Under the pieces are notes generated by a model. It was not told where the DNA came from, ran no database searches, and saw only the letters and a list, made by a program, of their open reading frames with translations. 64,000 nt of DNA, taken from positions 1-64,000 of the forward strand of contig NZ_MIJE01000022.1 of the NCBI RefSeq assembly GCF_001730225.1, given 5' to 3'. This document shows, in pieces, positions 43,890-53,350 of the stretch (position 1 is its first letter; every line of letters starts with the position of its first letter). A program made the translations under genes and the position numbers. The stretch comes from Desulfuribacillus alkaliarsenatis. GTDB taxonomy: Bacteria > Bacillota > Bacilli > Desulfuribacillales > Desulfuribacillaceae.

Positions 43890-44851
43890 TTAAGAAACTG
43901 GTGCGGTTGGCTACCTTGTTGGTAGCCGTCTGCATTCTTTCATTTACATTAGTCTATCAATCACCAGTAGACCCAGTGTCAGCGTATATTGGCGCTGATA
44001 TGCTGCTTGTCGGTCAGGATCAACGACAACAAATTGCAGAATATTGGGGACTTGACCGCTCAGGACCTGAACAGTTCTTGCGTTGGTCGGGGGCGTTGCT
44101 GCAGGGGGATTTTGGTACATCGATGATTTATCGAAAACCTGTAGCAGAAGTTATTGGTGAGAAGTTTATTGCTTCCGTAGCACTCATGAGCGTGGCATGG
44201 GTATTATCGGGAGTGATTGGTTTCATATTAGGAGTATGGGCCGCTTATAAGCGGGACACCATTATAGATAGATTGATTAAGTGGTATTGCTATACATTAG
44301 CGTCAACACCAACCTTTTGGATGGGATTGCTTTTGCTAATGGTATTTGCTGTTTGGTTGCAGTGGTTTCCTGTTGGAATGGGTGCGCCAGCGGGGGTGTT
44401 AGCGGCAGATGTTACAATTTGGGACCGTATTAAGCACTTAATCCTGCCTGCTCTCACATTAAGTATTATTGGTATAGCACCAGTAGCACTGCATACAAGA
44501 CAGAAATTAATTGATGTTTTATCTAGTGACTATGTATTATTTGCTAAAGCTCGTGGAGAGAGTGGAGTTACCATTATCCGTAGGCATGGAATTAGAAACG
44601 TAGCAATTCCGGCACTAACATTGCAATTTGCTTCCTTTAGTGAGTTGTTTGGAGGTGCGGTACTCGCAGAAGCGGTGTTCTCTTATCCAGGGCTAGGGCA
44701 GGCAAGTGTAGAAGCAGGACTGCGTGGTGACGTGCCATTGTTACTTGGAATTGTGATCTTTAGTACGGTGTTTGTGTTTGTAGGGAACCTGCTTGCAGAC
44801 ATCTCCTATCGTTTACTTGACCCAAGAATACGGAAGGGGGATTCAATGTAA
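43880..44851 (+). CDS. ABC transporter permease (NikB/DppB type)
   Basis: A 323-residue inner-membrane permease with about six helices and the EAA-type loop near ARGESGVTIIRRHGIRNVAIPALT (two parts within 225-250). The N-terminal region (LVYQSPVDPVSAYIG) is typical of DppB/NikB. ATG 43880 overlaps the SBP gene by 10 bases; a TTG at 43874 is also possible. The TAATG overlap with the next permease shows coupling. Confidence 0.9.
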   Translation: MEIIKKLVRLATLLVAVCILSFTLVYQSPVDPVSAYIGADMLLVGQDQRQQIAEYWGLDRSGPEQFLRWSGALLQGDFGTSMIYRKPVAEVIGEKFIASVALMSVAWVLSGVIGFILGVWAAYKRDTIIDRLIKWYCYTLASTPTFWMGLLLLMVFAVWLQWFPVGMGAPAGVLAADVTIWDRIKHLILPALTLSIIGIAPVALHTRQKLIDVLSSDYVLFAKARGESGVTIIRRHGIRNVAIPALTLQFASFSELFGGAVLAEAVFSYPGLGQASVEAGLRGDVPLLLGIVIFSTVFVFVGNLLADISYRLLDPRIRKGDSM

Positions 44852-45738
44852 TGAAGACTCCTTTACCTAATAGTTCAACCCGTAATAATAGTTCAACTCG
44901 TACAGGTCTATTGTTTTCGAGCTGGAATCGTAGGAAGCGGACACTGGCAGCAATCATTGTTGCTAGTATCTTTCTGACTACGCTTCTGGGAACAGGATTA
45001 CTTTTATCTGATGATGGGTTGAAAACGCAGTTACAACTGCGAAATCAAGCACCATCACTAGAACATCTCTTTGGCACTGATTGGCTTGGTAGAGATATGT
45101 TAACCCGTACATTGAAAGGTTTATTGTTAAGCTTCTGGGTTGGTGTGATAGCTTCCTTTAGCAGTGTAATAATATCAATAATTTTAGGGATTATGGCTGG
45201 AACGCTAGGGCGTTATGTTGATGCATTTATTTCTTGGTTGATAGATTTGTTTTTAAGTGTTCCTCATTTATTGGCACTAATACTTATATCATTCGCACTT
45301 GGTGGAGGTTTTAAGGGTGTCGTCATTGGTGTGGCGCTGACGCATTGGCCGAGATTAGCACGTTTGATTAGAGCAGAGATATTACAGCTGCGTTCTTCGG
45401 AGTATATTCAAATATCAAAGCGCTTAGGTAAGTCAAACTGGTGGATTGCCAGAAAGCATATGATGCCACATATTGTTCCGCAAGCGTTAGTTGGGTTCTT
45501 ATTACTGTTCCCCCATGCGATTTTACATGAAGCGGGCGTGACATTCTTGGGTATGGGCTTATCATCTTCGCAGCCTGCCATTGGTATCATTCTATCAGAA
45601 TCAATGCGCTATCTATCGGCAGGTATGTGGTGGCTAGCTTTATTCCCTGGATTATGCTTACTGTTAATGGTTCGGATGTTTGATATTATCGGTGAAAACC
45701 TTAGACTGATGCTTCATCCTCATGAGGCTCGTAAATAA
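44851..45738 (+). CDS. ABC transporter permease (NikC/DppC type)
   Basis: A 295-residue permease, second half of the membrane channel. LFGTDWLGRDMLTR near 74-87 is the DppC/NikC N-terminal signature, and SKRLGKSNWWIARKHMMP near 190-207 is the ATPase-contacting loop. It starts in the TAATG stop/start overlap of the upstream permease. Confidence 0.92.
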   Translation: MKTPLPNSSTRNNSSTRTGLLFSSWNRRKRTLAAIIVASIFLTTLLGTGLLLSDDGLKTQLQLRNQAPSLEHLFGTDWLGRDMLTRTLKGLLLSFWVGVIASFSSVIISIILGIMAGTLGRYVDAFISWLIDLFLSVPHLLALILISFALGGGFKGVVIGVALTHWPRLARLIRAEILQLRSSEYIQISKRLGKSNWWIARKHMMPHIVPQALVGFLLLFPHAILHEAGVTFLGMGLSSSQPAIGIILSESMRYLSAGMWWLALFPGLCLLLMVRMFDIIGENLRLMLHPHEARK

Positions 45739-45833
45739 TAAATTTAAAAGAATGTTTAGCTAGAAGACTAGTAGTATAGATTTTAAACAAGTAAAGAAAA
45801 CTGATTGTGAAATATAGAGGGAGGGAAATGTAT

Positions 45834-46877
45834 ATGTCAACGGCAGTTTCAAATGCACGGTCGTATGTAGCAGACAACCCTTTAACAAAACATAAGCATG
45901 TTTCTAAACCAAATTTGAAGGTAGTCCCAGCAAAGGCAAAGCAATCCGTGCCAGTATTACAGGCTAAGGATATTTCTATATCGTTTTGTCAATACACGAA
46001 AGGTCTTGAGCAAAGTTATCAAAAGGTCATTACAAGCTTGCATTTAGATGTGCATGCTGGTGAAGTTGTTGCTATAGTAGGCTCAAGTGGATCAGGTAAG
46101 AGTTTATTGGCCCATTCTATCCTAGGGATTCTACCAGATAATTGTCAGTTATCGGGAGAGCTTTATTACAAGGGAGCTCCGCTGTCTGAAGTTGAACTGA
46201 GTAAATTGCGTGGAAAAGAGATATCCCTTGTACCCCAATCAATTAACTACTTGGACCCGTTAATGAAAGTTGGAAAACAGGTAGAAACTTCTGTGCCGAA
46301 AGAAAAAGGAAACAAGAAGTCTGTTGTTCGTCAACTGTTCTCTAAGTTTGGTTTAGCTCCAAAGGTAGAAGAAATGTATCCGTTTCAACTTTCAGGGGGA
46401 ATGGCGCGCAGGGCGATTGTGTCTGCAGCTATAGCTGGAAATCCAAAGCTATTGGTAGCAGATGAACCGACACCGGGATTAGATGAAGAAGGTGTTAAGG
46501 AAGCACTATCCTTCTTTAAAAAACTATCAAACCAAGGACATTCTATTATAATGATTACACATGACTTGGAAGCAGCCTTGCAAATTGCTGATAGAATTGT
46601 AGTCTTTTATGCTGGGACTACGGTCGAAATGGCACCTGTACGTGACTTTGCTGGTGCTGGAGAGAATCTACGTCACCCTTATTCTAAGGCACTGTGGAAT
46701 GCATTGCCACAGAACGGCTTTCAGCCCTTAGCAGGTTCGCAGCCATTACATGATCAACTTCCTAAGGGATGCTTTTTCGGTCCGCGCTGCTCTCTGAAAA
46801 CAGAAATGTGCGAGCAACATTTGCCAGAGCTACGGGGACTTAGGGATGGTAGTGTGAGGTGTATCCATGCAACTTAA
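45834..46877 (+). CDS. ABC transporter ATP-binding protein (NikD/DppD type)
   Basis: A 347-residue ATPase with an N-terminal extension of ~45 residues. Walker A GSSGSGKSL, signature LSGGMARRA, Walker B LLVADEPTPGLD, and the C-terminal oligopeptide/nickel extension with cysteines (GCFFGPRCSLKTEMC, then VRCIH), which in relatives binds an Fe-S cluster. ATG 45834 is preferred because GGGAGGG is 7-8 bases upstream; in-frame starts exist at 45807 and 45828. Overlaps the second ATPase gene. Confidence 0.92.
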   Translation: MSTAVSNARSYVADNPLTKHKHVSKPNLKVVPAKAKQSVPVLQAKDISISFCQYTKGLEQSYQKVITSLHLDVHAGEVVAIVGSSGSGKSLLAHSILGILPDNCQLSGELYYKGAPLSEVELSKLRGKEISLVPQSINYLDPLMKVGKQVETSVPKEKGNKKSVVRQLFSKFGLAPKVEEMYPFQLSGGMARRAIVSAAIAGNPKLLVADEPTPGLDEEGVKEALSFFKKLSNQGHSIIMITHDLEAALQIADRIVVFYAGTTVEMAPVRDFAGAGENLRHPYSKALWNALPQNGFQPLAGSQPLHDQLPKGCFFGPRCSLKTEMCEQHLPELRGLRDGSVRCIHAT

Positions 46878-47481
46878 AGCTGAAAAGGTTGGCTATTACT
46901 ACAAAGATAATGAATGGTTGTTCCGCGATTTTCAGATTACTGTAGATCCTGGAGAGATTATAGCAATTCAAGGTAAGAGCGGCAAAGGGAAGACAACTCT
47001 AGCACAAATCCTAGCAGGTTATCAAAAGCCTATGGAAGGTAGTGTGTTGCTAGGAGAGCAAGAGTTGATCTCTAGCAAAAACCGAATTTCCTATACTGGG
47101 TTTTATCCAGTTCAGCTTGTATGGCAGCATCCAGAGAAAGCCGTCAACCCACGCTGGAAATTAAGAGAGACACTATATGAAGCAGGGGAACTTGACGAGA
47201 TAATTATTGAACAATTAGGGATTGAAAAGCAATGGCTTGAGCGTTGGCCTAATGAACTATCTGGTGGAGAGTTACAGCGTATTTGTGTAGCTAGGGCATT
47301 GCATAAGGATACAAAATATCTAATAGCTGATGAAATGACAAGTATGCTAGACGCATTAACACAGTCTCAAATTTGGAATGTAGTCCTTGATGTGGCTAGG
47401 GATAGGAACATTGGGATTATTGTTATAAGTCATGATAAACATTTAATAAATAAACTTTGTAATCGAATCGTACAACTATAA
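46867..47481 (+). CDS. ABC transporter ATP-binding protein (NikE/DppF type)
   Basis: A short 204-residue ATPase: Walker A GKSGKGKTT near 37-45, signature LSGGELQRI near 136-144, Walker B YLIADEMTSMLD. It lacks the C-terminal extension of its partner, as usual for NikE-like subunits of small size. It starts 11 bases inside the previous gene and ends the operon. I see no strong terminator behind it. Confidence 0.92.
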   Translation: MQLKAEKVGYYYKDNEWLFRDFQITVDPGEIIAIQGKSGKGKTTLAQILAGYQKPMEGSVLLGEQELISSKNRISYTGFYPVQLVWQHPEKAVNPRWKLRETLYEAGELDEIIIEQLGIEKQWLERWPNELSGGELQRICVARALHKDTKYLIADEMTSMLDALTQSQIWNVVLDVARDRNIGIIVISHDKHLINKLCNRIVQL

Positions 47482-47548
47482 TTTGGTATTGCCAATTCCA
47501 TTTTAAAAAAAGTATTTCATTTTTATCATAGTGATTGCCTGCTCATGC

Positions 47549-48004
47549 TTATGCTATTGGGCAATAGTTTGAGCCACCATGTCCTAAGAGACTGACTTCT
47601 AGTTCTGTATTTTCACTAGAAGCATAGATATTTGCAAGCTCGGGCCCCTCTATAAAGCCTGTAAAAGTCACCTGGGGGAGGAGTTTTTTCACATAAGTAT
47701 TATATAGGGGGCCATCGCCTACAACCAATAAATGGGTATCTTTTTTTAGGATATCAGGTAAAGCCTGATATGTTTGAATAACAATATCTATATCTTTCTC
47801 AGGAGCAAGACGACCAACGTATAAGATGATGTTTTTTTCATAATCTTATATTTTTGTCTGATTGCTTCTGTTTTTTTGCTAGGAGAGAAATGAGACGTAT
47901 CAATACCCCACCCAGAGTATATAGCCCCAGTAAGCCAACATTAAAAGGCATGGCTATATGGATTAAATCTATGTCCTTGTCTATTACATTAACAGATATT
48001 TATA
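47549..48004 (-). pseudogene. glycosyltransferase family 4 remnant
   Basis: The minus strand still reads as pieces of a GT4 glycosyltransferase: DIDLIHIAMPFNVGLLGLY (about 47,975-47,915), then in another frame GIDTSHFSPSKKTEAIRQKY (about 47,905-47,845), then after a frameshift in an A7 run (about 47,827-47,838) LYVGRLAPEKDIDIVIQTYQ and LLVVGDGPLYNTYVKKLL to VTFTGFIEGPELANIYASS. About 100 residues are missing between the first two pieces, and both the N-terminus and the UDP-sugar-binding C-terminus are gone. This fills most of the 660-base gap between the transporter and PAP2 genes. Confidence 0.85.
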
Positions 48005-48141
48005 AAGTAAATGTTAAGTAATGGTTAAAGTAATCTAAACCTTTTACCACAAAAAATTTACAATAGCACAACGTTAGCTTAATATTGATAGCTTATGATA
48101 GTACTGTAATCTATAAACAGTGTAAATAGGGAGGCGTTATC

Positions 48142-48678
48142 ATGAGTCGCTTCGTCAGTTGGTTGTCTGTATATGATCAAAGAGCCTTTTATCTGGTGAA
48201 TCAGCATATTCGGTGCAGAATACTAGATAAGTTGCTCCCTTTTGTTACCCGTTTAGGTGGCGCTACATTTACGATAGCATTAATGCTTGCGATGCTATTA
48301 TTATCACAGGATCTAATTCGAATTTGGTCAATTCAAGGGCTAATATCCCTGGGTGCAAGCCATATTGTAGTACATGTAATTAAAAAGCTATATGGTAGGG
48401 CACGTCCCTATGATTGTCTTGCTGGGGTAACTTTAAATGCCAATCCTTTAAAAGATTACTCATTTCCCTCGGGGCACACAACAGCAGTTTTTTCAATTGT
48501 CACTGTGTTCATACTACACATCCCGTTTTTAGCTATTTTCCTCTTGCCACTTGCTATATTAGTAGCACTATCCCGAATGTATTTAGGCCTACACTATCCA
48601 ACAGATTGTATTATTGGAGCGTGTATTGGCATAGTTAGCTCCGTATTTGTTGTTTGGGCTTTCCCAATATTTTTTTAG
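48142..48678 (+). CDS. PAP2-family membrane phosphatase
   Basis: A 178-residue membrane protein with the three PAP2 signatures: KKLYGRARP near 88-96, FPSGHTT near 112-118 and SRMYLGLHYPTD near 150-161. Such enzymes dephosphorylate undecaprenyl diphosphate (BcrC-like) or phosphatidic acid-type lipids at the outer membrane face. GGGAGGCG precedes the ATG. It is followed by a lipid-type glycosyltransferase gene, pointing to envelope lipid work. Confidence 0.93.
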   Translation: MSRFVSWLSVYDQRAFYLVNQHIRCRILDKLLPFVTRLGGATFTIALMLAMLLLSQDLIRIWSIQGLISLGASHIVVHVIKKLYGRARPYDCLAGVTLNANPLKDYSFPSGHTTAVFSIVTVFILHIPFLAIFLLPLAILVALSRMYLGLHYPTDCIIGACIGIVSSVFVVWAFPIFF

Positions 48679-48723
48679 TACATCAGAATTCATCAATTTT
48701 ATCTATTGAGGTGTGGGGATTAA

Positions 48724-49872
48724 ATGGATTCGATTAAGGTTAGTGTAATGCCTAAGCGAATACTCATATTGTCTGAGGCATTTGGGTTGGGTCACACAAT
48801 GGTGGCAAAGGCAATTAAGGACTCCATGCTAATGCATGAGCCTTCGTGGCACGTTGATGTGTTTGAAGCAAGCACGTTAGTTCGGCCTACAACAAGTCGG
48901 ATAATGTCATTACTATATCTTAAATCACTACAGTACACACCGAGCCTATGGGGCAAAATTTATCATAAGTCACAGCACAAACCACTCAACCAACAGTTGC
49001 AATTTCTTATGCAACATATGATATATACTAGATTTGATAAGTTGATTGCTGAATATAAACCAGATTTAATTATTTGCACACATCTATTTCCGAGCTTGAT
49101 AGTATCTAAGCTAAAGAAAAATGGATTAAGGACTAAGCTGTGCACGGTTATTACAGACTTTTGCTTGCATGGTTCATGGCTAAGTAACGAGGTTGATCAT
49201 TATCTGCTTCCTACAGAAACAATTCGCAATGAGTTACTTCTAAAAGGTATTAAAACAGAAAAGCTACACGTAACAGGTATCCCAGTACATCCTAAATTTC
49301 AAATTGAAAGCTCGAGTTTATCTAGTAAAAAAGCATTTAGAGAATTATTGCAATTACAGGATATGCCAACCCTAATATGCATGGGAGGGGGATTAGGGGT
49401 CGGACTTTCTGAGTCAATGGTGAAGGTTTTAGAGAAGTATTTAGGCCAAATGCAAGTATTATTTATTGCTGGTAAGAATCATAGTTTGTATAGAAATATC
49501 ATGAACTTGTCAGTATGCAAGCATGAGAATTTTCACTTATATTCGTTTGTGGACTACATTGACAGACTGATGAAGGCATCTGATGTTATGGTTACAAAAC
49601 CAGGTGGAGTTACTTGTTCAGAAGCGATTCGCATAGGATTGCCAATGCTGATATTAAATCCACTGCCAGGTCAAGAACAAGGAAATCTGCATTATATGCT
49701 TGAGCATAGGCATGGTCTATTTATAGAAGATGAACGCACACTAGATTTACAGTTACAGTCACTTATATTAAAGCCTGAAGATTTTTCACAACAGTTTTCA
49801 GTAGCTGTTACTAAAAAAAGTGCTATATTTCCTCAAGGGGTGGAACAAGTGGTAAAATCTATGCTTTTTTAA
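48724..49872 (+). CDS. MGDG synthase/UgtP-like glycosyltransferase
   Basis: A 382-residue GT28/MGDG-synthase-type glycosyltransferase. The N-terminal half has ILSEAFGLGHTMVAKAI near 15-31 (acceptor side) and the C-terminal half has MGGGLGVGLSESM and VTKPGGVTCSEAIRIGLP (about 288-305, nucleotide-sugar site). Relatives put galactose or glucose on diacylglycerol to make glycolipids and lipoteichoic acid anchors. AGGTGTGGGG precedes the ATG. A GT4 gene remnant lies just upstream of the PAP2 gene, so lipid glycosylation genes cluster here. Confidence 0.88.
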   Translation: MDSIKVSVMPKRILILSEAFGLGHTMVAKAIKDSMLMHEPSWHVDVFEASTLVRPTTSRIMSLLYLKSLQYTPSLWGKIYHKSQHKPLNQQLQFLMQHMIYTRFDKLIAEYKPDLIICTHLFPSLIVSKLKKNGLRTKLCTVITDFCLHGSWLSNEVDHYLLPTETIRNELLLKGIKTEKLHVTGIPVHPKFQIESSSLSSKKAFRELLQLQDMPTLICMGGGLGVGLSESMVKVLEKYLGQMQVLFIAGKNHSLYRNIMNLSVCKHENFHLYSFVDYIDRLMKASDVMVTKPGGVTCSEAIRIGLPMLILNPLPGQEQGNLHYMLEHRHGLFIEDERTLDLQLQSLILKPEDFSQQFSVAVTKKSAIFPQGVEQVVKSMLF

Positions 49873-49897
49873 AAACGTTACTATAAATAAGTAAATT

Positions 49898-49935
49898 GCC
49901 GCGAACTTCAATTAGAAGGTTTCGTGGTTTTTTAT
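49898..49935 (+). terminator. terminator after the glycosyltransferase
   Basis: CCGCGAACTTC and GAAGGTTTCGTGG form a stem with small bulges, followed by TTTTTT. Confidence 0.85.
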
Positions 49936-50038
49936 AGGCGTCAAAAAATGATTGTTTTAATATTTTGCTATAAGTATGAATAGATATATAGTATTATATA
50001 TTTGTGGAATATAGGACTTCAGGCGGAGGTTTGATTGG

Positions 50039-51085
50039 ATGATTTACGTATCAATAGACAATATACAGTACGGAACTATACTAGCAAGAAACATATACAA
50101 CGATAAAGGTGATGTACTTTTAAAAAAAGGCACACCTTTGACTGTTGGGTTATTAGCTCGCTTACGTAGATTAGGTGTTTATGCACTTTATGTTGAGAAC
50201 GAGCATTTCAATGATATAGAGATGGAAGACGCAATATCTGAGCAGACAAAAATTGAGGCACTTACGAGTATTGCGCTAGCTATTGAAAAAACTCAGGCTG
50301 GAAAAGATTTCGACATAAAGAATATATCTAAAGCTGCTAAAAACATAGTAGCAGATATAACGGAAAAAAATGATATTCTAGTTAGCTTAAATGATATTAG
50401 GACTAAAGACAATCAGCTATTTGTACATTCACTTAATGTTTGTATGCTATCAGTATTAATGGGATTAAAACTGGAGTTAAACAACATGCAATTAAATGAT
50501 TTAGCTGTGGGTGCTTTGCTACATGACATCGGACTAGGCAATTATGAGAATGAAGAAGTGGATAAGTCACATGCATTAAAGGGATTTAGCATTTTAAAAA
50601 AGAAACATGAGATCAATCTTCTGTCTGCGCACGTTGCATTACAACACCATGAAAATGTAGATGGATCAGGTTATCCTCGAGGGATGAAGGGACCAGAAAT
50701 TCCTTTGTATGCTAAGATTGTAGCTGTTGCAGATTATTTTGACAGAAGAATGGCAGCAGGAGATGTTAAGCCATATGAAGCTTGTGAGGAAATCATGGGC
50801 TACACTGGCAAGCGCTTTGATATAAATATTGTTGTTTTATTTTTGAAATCAGTTGCATTATATCCGACCGGTAGTTCTGTCCAATTAACAACAGGTGATA
50901 CTGGAGTAGTTATTTCTCAACATCCAGGGATTCCGATGCGTCCAAAAGTGAGGCTACTAAAAACAAAGTCTGTCAGCTCTAGTGATTATGACGAGGAATC
51001 ACTATTATCTGAAGATACGGAAACATTTGATGTAGACTTATACAAAAAAACGACGGTATTTATCAAATCTATACTTAACGAGTAG
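50039..51085 (+). CDS. HD-GYP domain protein, probable c-di-GMP phosphodiesterase
   Basis: A 348-residue cytosolic protein. The N-terminal ~70 residues form a small domain often found before HD-GYP modules (GTILARNIYNDKGDVLLKKG). The HD-GYP domain shows His130, HD at 162-163 (LLHDIG), HHE at 203-205 and GYP at 211-213, the residues that bind metals and hydrolyse cyclic di-GMP. The C-terminal part (about 275-348) is a small beta-rich extension. No receiver domain is present. GGCGGAGG lies upstream of the ATG. Confidence 0.92.
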   Translation: MIYVSIDNIQYGTILARNIYNDKGDVLLKKGTPLTVGLLARLRRLGVYALYVENEHFNDIEMEDAISEQTKIEALTSIALAIEKTQAGKDFDIKNISKAAKNIVADITEKNDILVSLNDIRTKDNQLFVHSLNVCMLSVLMGLKLELNNMQLNDLAVGALLHDIGLGNYENEEVDKSHALKGFSILKKKHEINLLSAHVALQHHENVDGSGYPRGMKGPEIPLYAKIVAVADYFDRRMAAGDVKPYEACEEIMGYTGKRFDINIVVLFLKSVALYPTGSSVQLTTGDTGVVISQHPGIPMRPKVRLLKTKSVSSSDYDEESLLSEDTETFDVDLYKKTTVFIKSILNE

Positions 51086-51094
51086 CACGTATCT

Positions 51095-51130
51095 TGCCCT
51101 TTCAGGTGTTTTATGAGAGGGCATTTTTAT
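51095..51130 (+). terminator. terminator after the HD-GYP gene
   Basis: TGCCCTTTC (51095-51103) pairs with GAGAGGGCA (51115-51123), one mismatch, followed by TTTTTA. Confidence 0.82.
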
Positions 51131-51213
51131 TTCTTGAAAACGAACAGAAGTTCCTATATACTTTGTGGTAGAATCATCTATGTAGTAGGTGAGATTTTTA
51201 AGGAGGTGGCGAC

Positions 51214-52389
51214 TTGAAATACAGAACTATTGATCTGTTTGCAGGGATAGGTGGAATTCGAAGAGGTTTTGAAATGACAGGGCACTTTGAAAATGTTTTG
51301 TCTGCAGAAATTGACCGATATGCCTGCATGACGTATAAACACCTCTATGGACAAGACCCATTCAATGATGTAACTTCAGCTACTTTTAAAAATCAATTAG
51401 CCAATATATCTTATGACGTACTGCTAGGGGGCTTCCCTTGCCAAGCGTTTAGTATAGCTGGAAAGAAAGAAGGATTTAAAGACAAAACCAGAGGCACGTT
51501 ATTTTATGATATTGCAGAGATAATAGAAATGACTCGGCCGAAGGCATTTTTGATTGAAAATGTGGAAGGACTTTTGCGACATCAAAAAGGAGAAACATTT
51601 AAGGTTATTTTAGAAACCTTAGTAAATGACTTACAATATAAGGTTGTTGGAGTTTCTACCAATCCAATAACTAACGAATTAGAATACAATCCCAAAAGCT
51701 TCATACTAAATTCCAAAAATTTTGGCGTTCCACAAAATCGACCACGAGTATACATATTAGGATATGACAAGCGTCGCTATGGAGAGTCTAGTTCTCTGGA
51801 TGCAATTGCTCTTCCTCAGAAAAATAATAGATTTCCTATATATAGAAACCTCCATGATTTATTAGAGTATGGAGCTGATCCTGAATATTACTTATCTTCA
51901 GGATATCTTGAAACGCTAAAAAGGCACAAAGCAAGACACAAAGGCAAAGGCAATGGTTTCGGATACATGGTTGTGAATGCTAAGAATATAGAGAATCCCA
52001 TATCCAATGCTGTCTTAGCAACTGGTGGTTCAGGGAAAGAGCGAAATCTTGTATACGATCCACAGGAGGGCATTGCGGGATTATTGGTAAAATCAAAGAA
52101 AACTCCATTGAATGGCGAAGGGATTCGTCAGATGACACCAGGAGAATGGGGAAGGCTTCAAGGTTTTGTCGACTATGCTTTTAAAGATTTCCAAACTGGT
52201 ATAGATGAATTTTCGTTTCCGCAAGGAGTAAGTAAAGCGCAGCAGTATAAGCAATTTGGCAACTCAGTCACGATTCCAGTAATTGAAACTATAGCGGCTA
52301 GTATGTATGACGTACTCTATGAGTTAGAGGTAAACTTAAGTGAGGCTATAGATAATTTGCAAAATAAATCACTTTCGAAAATAGTTTAA
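51214..52389 (+). CDS. DNA cytosine-5 methyltransferase, M.HpaII-like
   Basis: A 391-residue m5C methyltransferase: motif I DLFAGIGGIRRGFE (7-20), catalytic GGFPCQAFSIAG (Cys76), ENV motif LIENVEGLL near 113-121, QNRPRVYILG, and QFGNSVTIPVI at the end. The target-recognition region (YYLSSGYLETLKRHK, KGNGFGYMVV) resembles that of M.HpaII, which methylates CCGG. Start is TTG 51214 with AGGAGGTG 5 bases upstream. The likely cognate endonuclease follows after 24 bases. Confidence 0.93.
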   Translation: MKYRTIDLFAGIGGIRRGFEMTGHFENVLSAEIDRYACMTYKHLYGQDPFNDVTSATFKNQLANISYDVLLGGFPCQAFSIAGKKEGFKDKTRGTLFYDIAEIIEMTRPKAFLIENVEGLLRHQKGETFKVILETLVNDLQYKVVGVSTNPITNELEYNPKSFILNSKNFGVPQNRPRVYILGYDKRRYGESSSLDAIALPQKNNRFPIYRNLHDLLEYGADPEYYLSSGYLETLKRHKARHKGKGNGFGYMVVNAKNIENPISNAVLATGGSGKERNLVYDPQEGIAGLLVKSKKTPLNGEGIRQMTPGEWGRLQGFVDYAFKDFQTGIDEFSFPQGVSKAQQYKQFGNSVTIPVIETIAASMYDVLYELEVNLSEAIDNLQNKSLSKIV

Positions 52390-52413
52390 ATCGAAAAAGA
52401 AAGGTCGAGTTAT

Positions 52414-53331
52414 ATGTTTACTGGTAACAAAGGGGAATGGAGTGAGTGCTATACATTTTTAAAACTCTTAGGCGAAGGTAGGTTATATGCTGCAGATGCG
52501 GAATTGAACAAGATTCCAGACATCTATTACCCTATTATTAAAATTATCAGAGATGAAGCATGTGGGAAAAAAGATTATATACACAGAGAAAATGTTATTG
52601 TTGTTGACGGTGATACAAACCGAACAGTATTGGAGATATCTGCAGACGATTGCGTTAGAAAGGCAACTTATATTTATGATAGAATTATTAAGTCTAAGGG
52701 ACCTTCGTTTGCAATTCCTCAAATCGAGGCTTTTTTAAACGAGCTTAAATTTAAAAAGTTAAAAGCTAAGTCGGCTGATAAAAGTGATATTCGTATCGTA
52801 GTATATGACTTGAATACAGGCATGAAGCCAACACTTGGGTTTAGTATTAAATCCAGGCTCGGTGGATTATCGACATTATTAAATGCAGGGAAAACAACCA
52901 ATTTTATATATAAGGTAACAGGGGTAAATATAGATGCAAAAATGGTAGAGGAGATAAATTCTATTGCTACTAAATCTAAGATAAGAGATAGAATTAGTGC
53001 TATTAAAGAATTGGGAGCTAAAATAGAGTTTATCGAAATGGCGAGTGATATGTTTGAATTAAATTTACAGGTAATTGATAGCTTGCTACCTAGTATATTG
53101 TCAAACTTTGTACTTAACTTTTATCAAGGCAGAGGATCTTCGTTAGAAGAGTTATTGAAAATTATGAAGGAAGAGAATCCTTTCAATTTTGACACACGCT
53201 TTAATCATAATTTTTACGAGTATAAGTTGAAGGGATTTATTCGTGATGTTGCGTTGGGTATGACTCCAGCAAAATGTTGGGACGGAAAATTTGACGTCAT
53301 AAGACTGAATTTACAAATACGCTTTATTTAA
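52414..53331 (+). CDS. HpaII-family restriction endonuclease
   Basis: A 305-residue protein that I match to the HpaII restriction endonuclease family from its start (NKGEWSECYTFLKLLGEGRL) and from DLNTGMKPTLGFSIKSRLGG near 130-149, which would hold the catalytic Asp/Glu-x-Lys of the PD-(D/E)xK fold. Its place directly behind an M.HpaII-like methyltransferase supports a type II system for CCGG. AAAGG precedes the ATG. Codon use is more AT-rich than in the housekeeping neighbours, in line with transfer. Confidence 0.8.
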   Translation: MFTGNKGEWSECYTFLKLLGEGRLYAADAELNKIPDIYYPIIKIIRDEACGKKDYIHRENVIVVDGDTNRTVLEISADDCVRKATYIYDRIIKSKGPSFAIPQIEAFLNELKFKKLKAKSADKSDIRIVVYDLNTGMKPTLGFSIKSRLGGLSTLLNAGKTTNFIYKVTGVNIDAKMVEEINSIATKSKIRDRISAIKELGAKIEFIEMASDMFELNLQVIDSLLPSILSNFVLNFYQGRGSSLEELLKIMKEENPFNFDTRFNHNFYEYKLKGFIRDVALGMTPAKCWDGKFDVIRLNLQIRFI

Positions 53332-53350
53332 TGGTAACGAGGTGTTGTAA

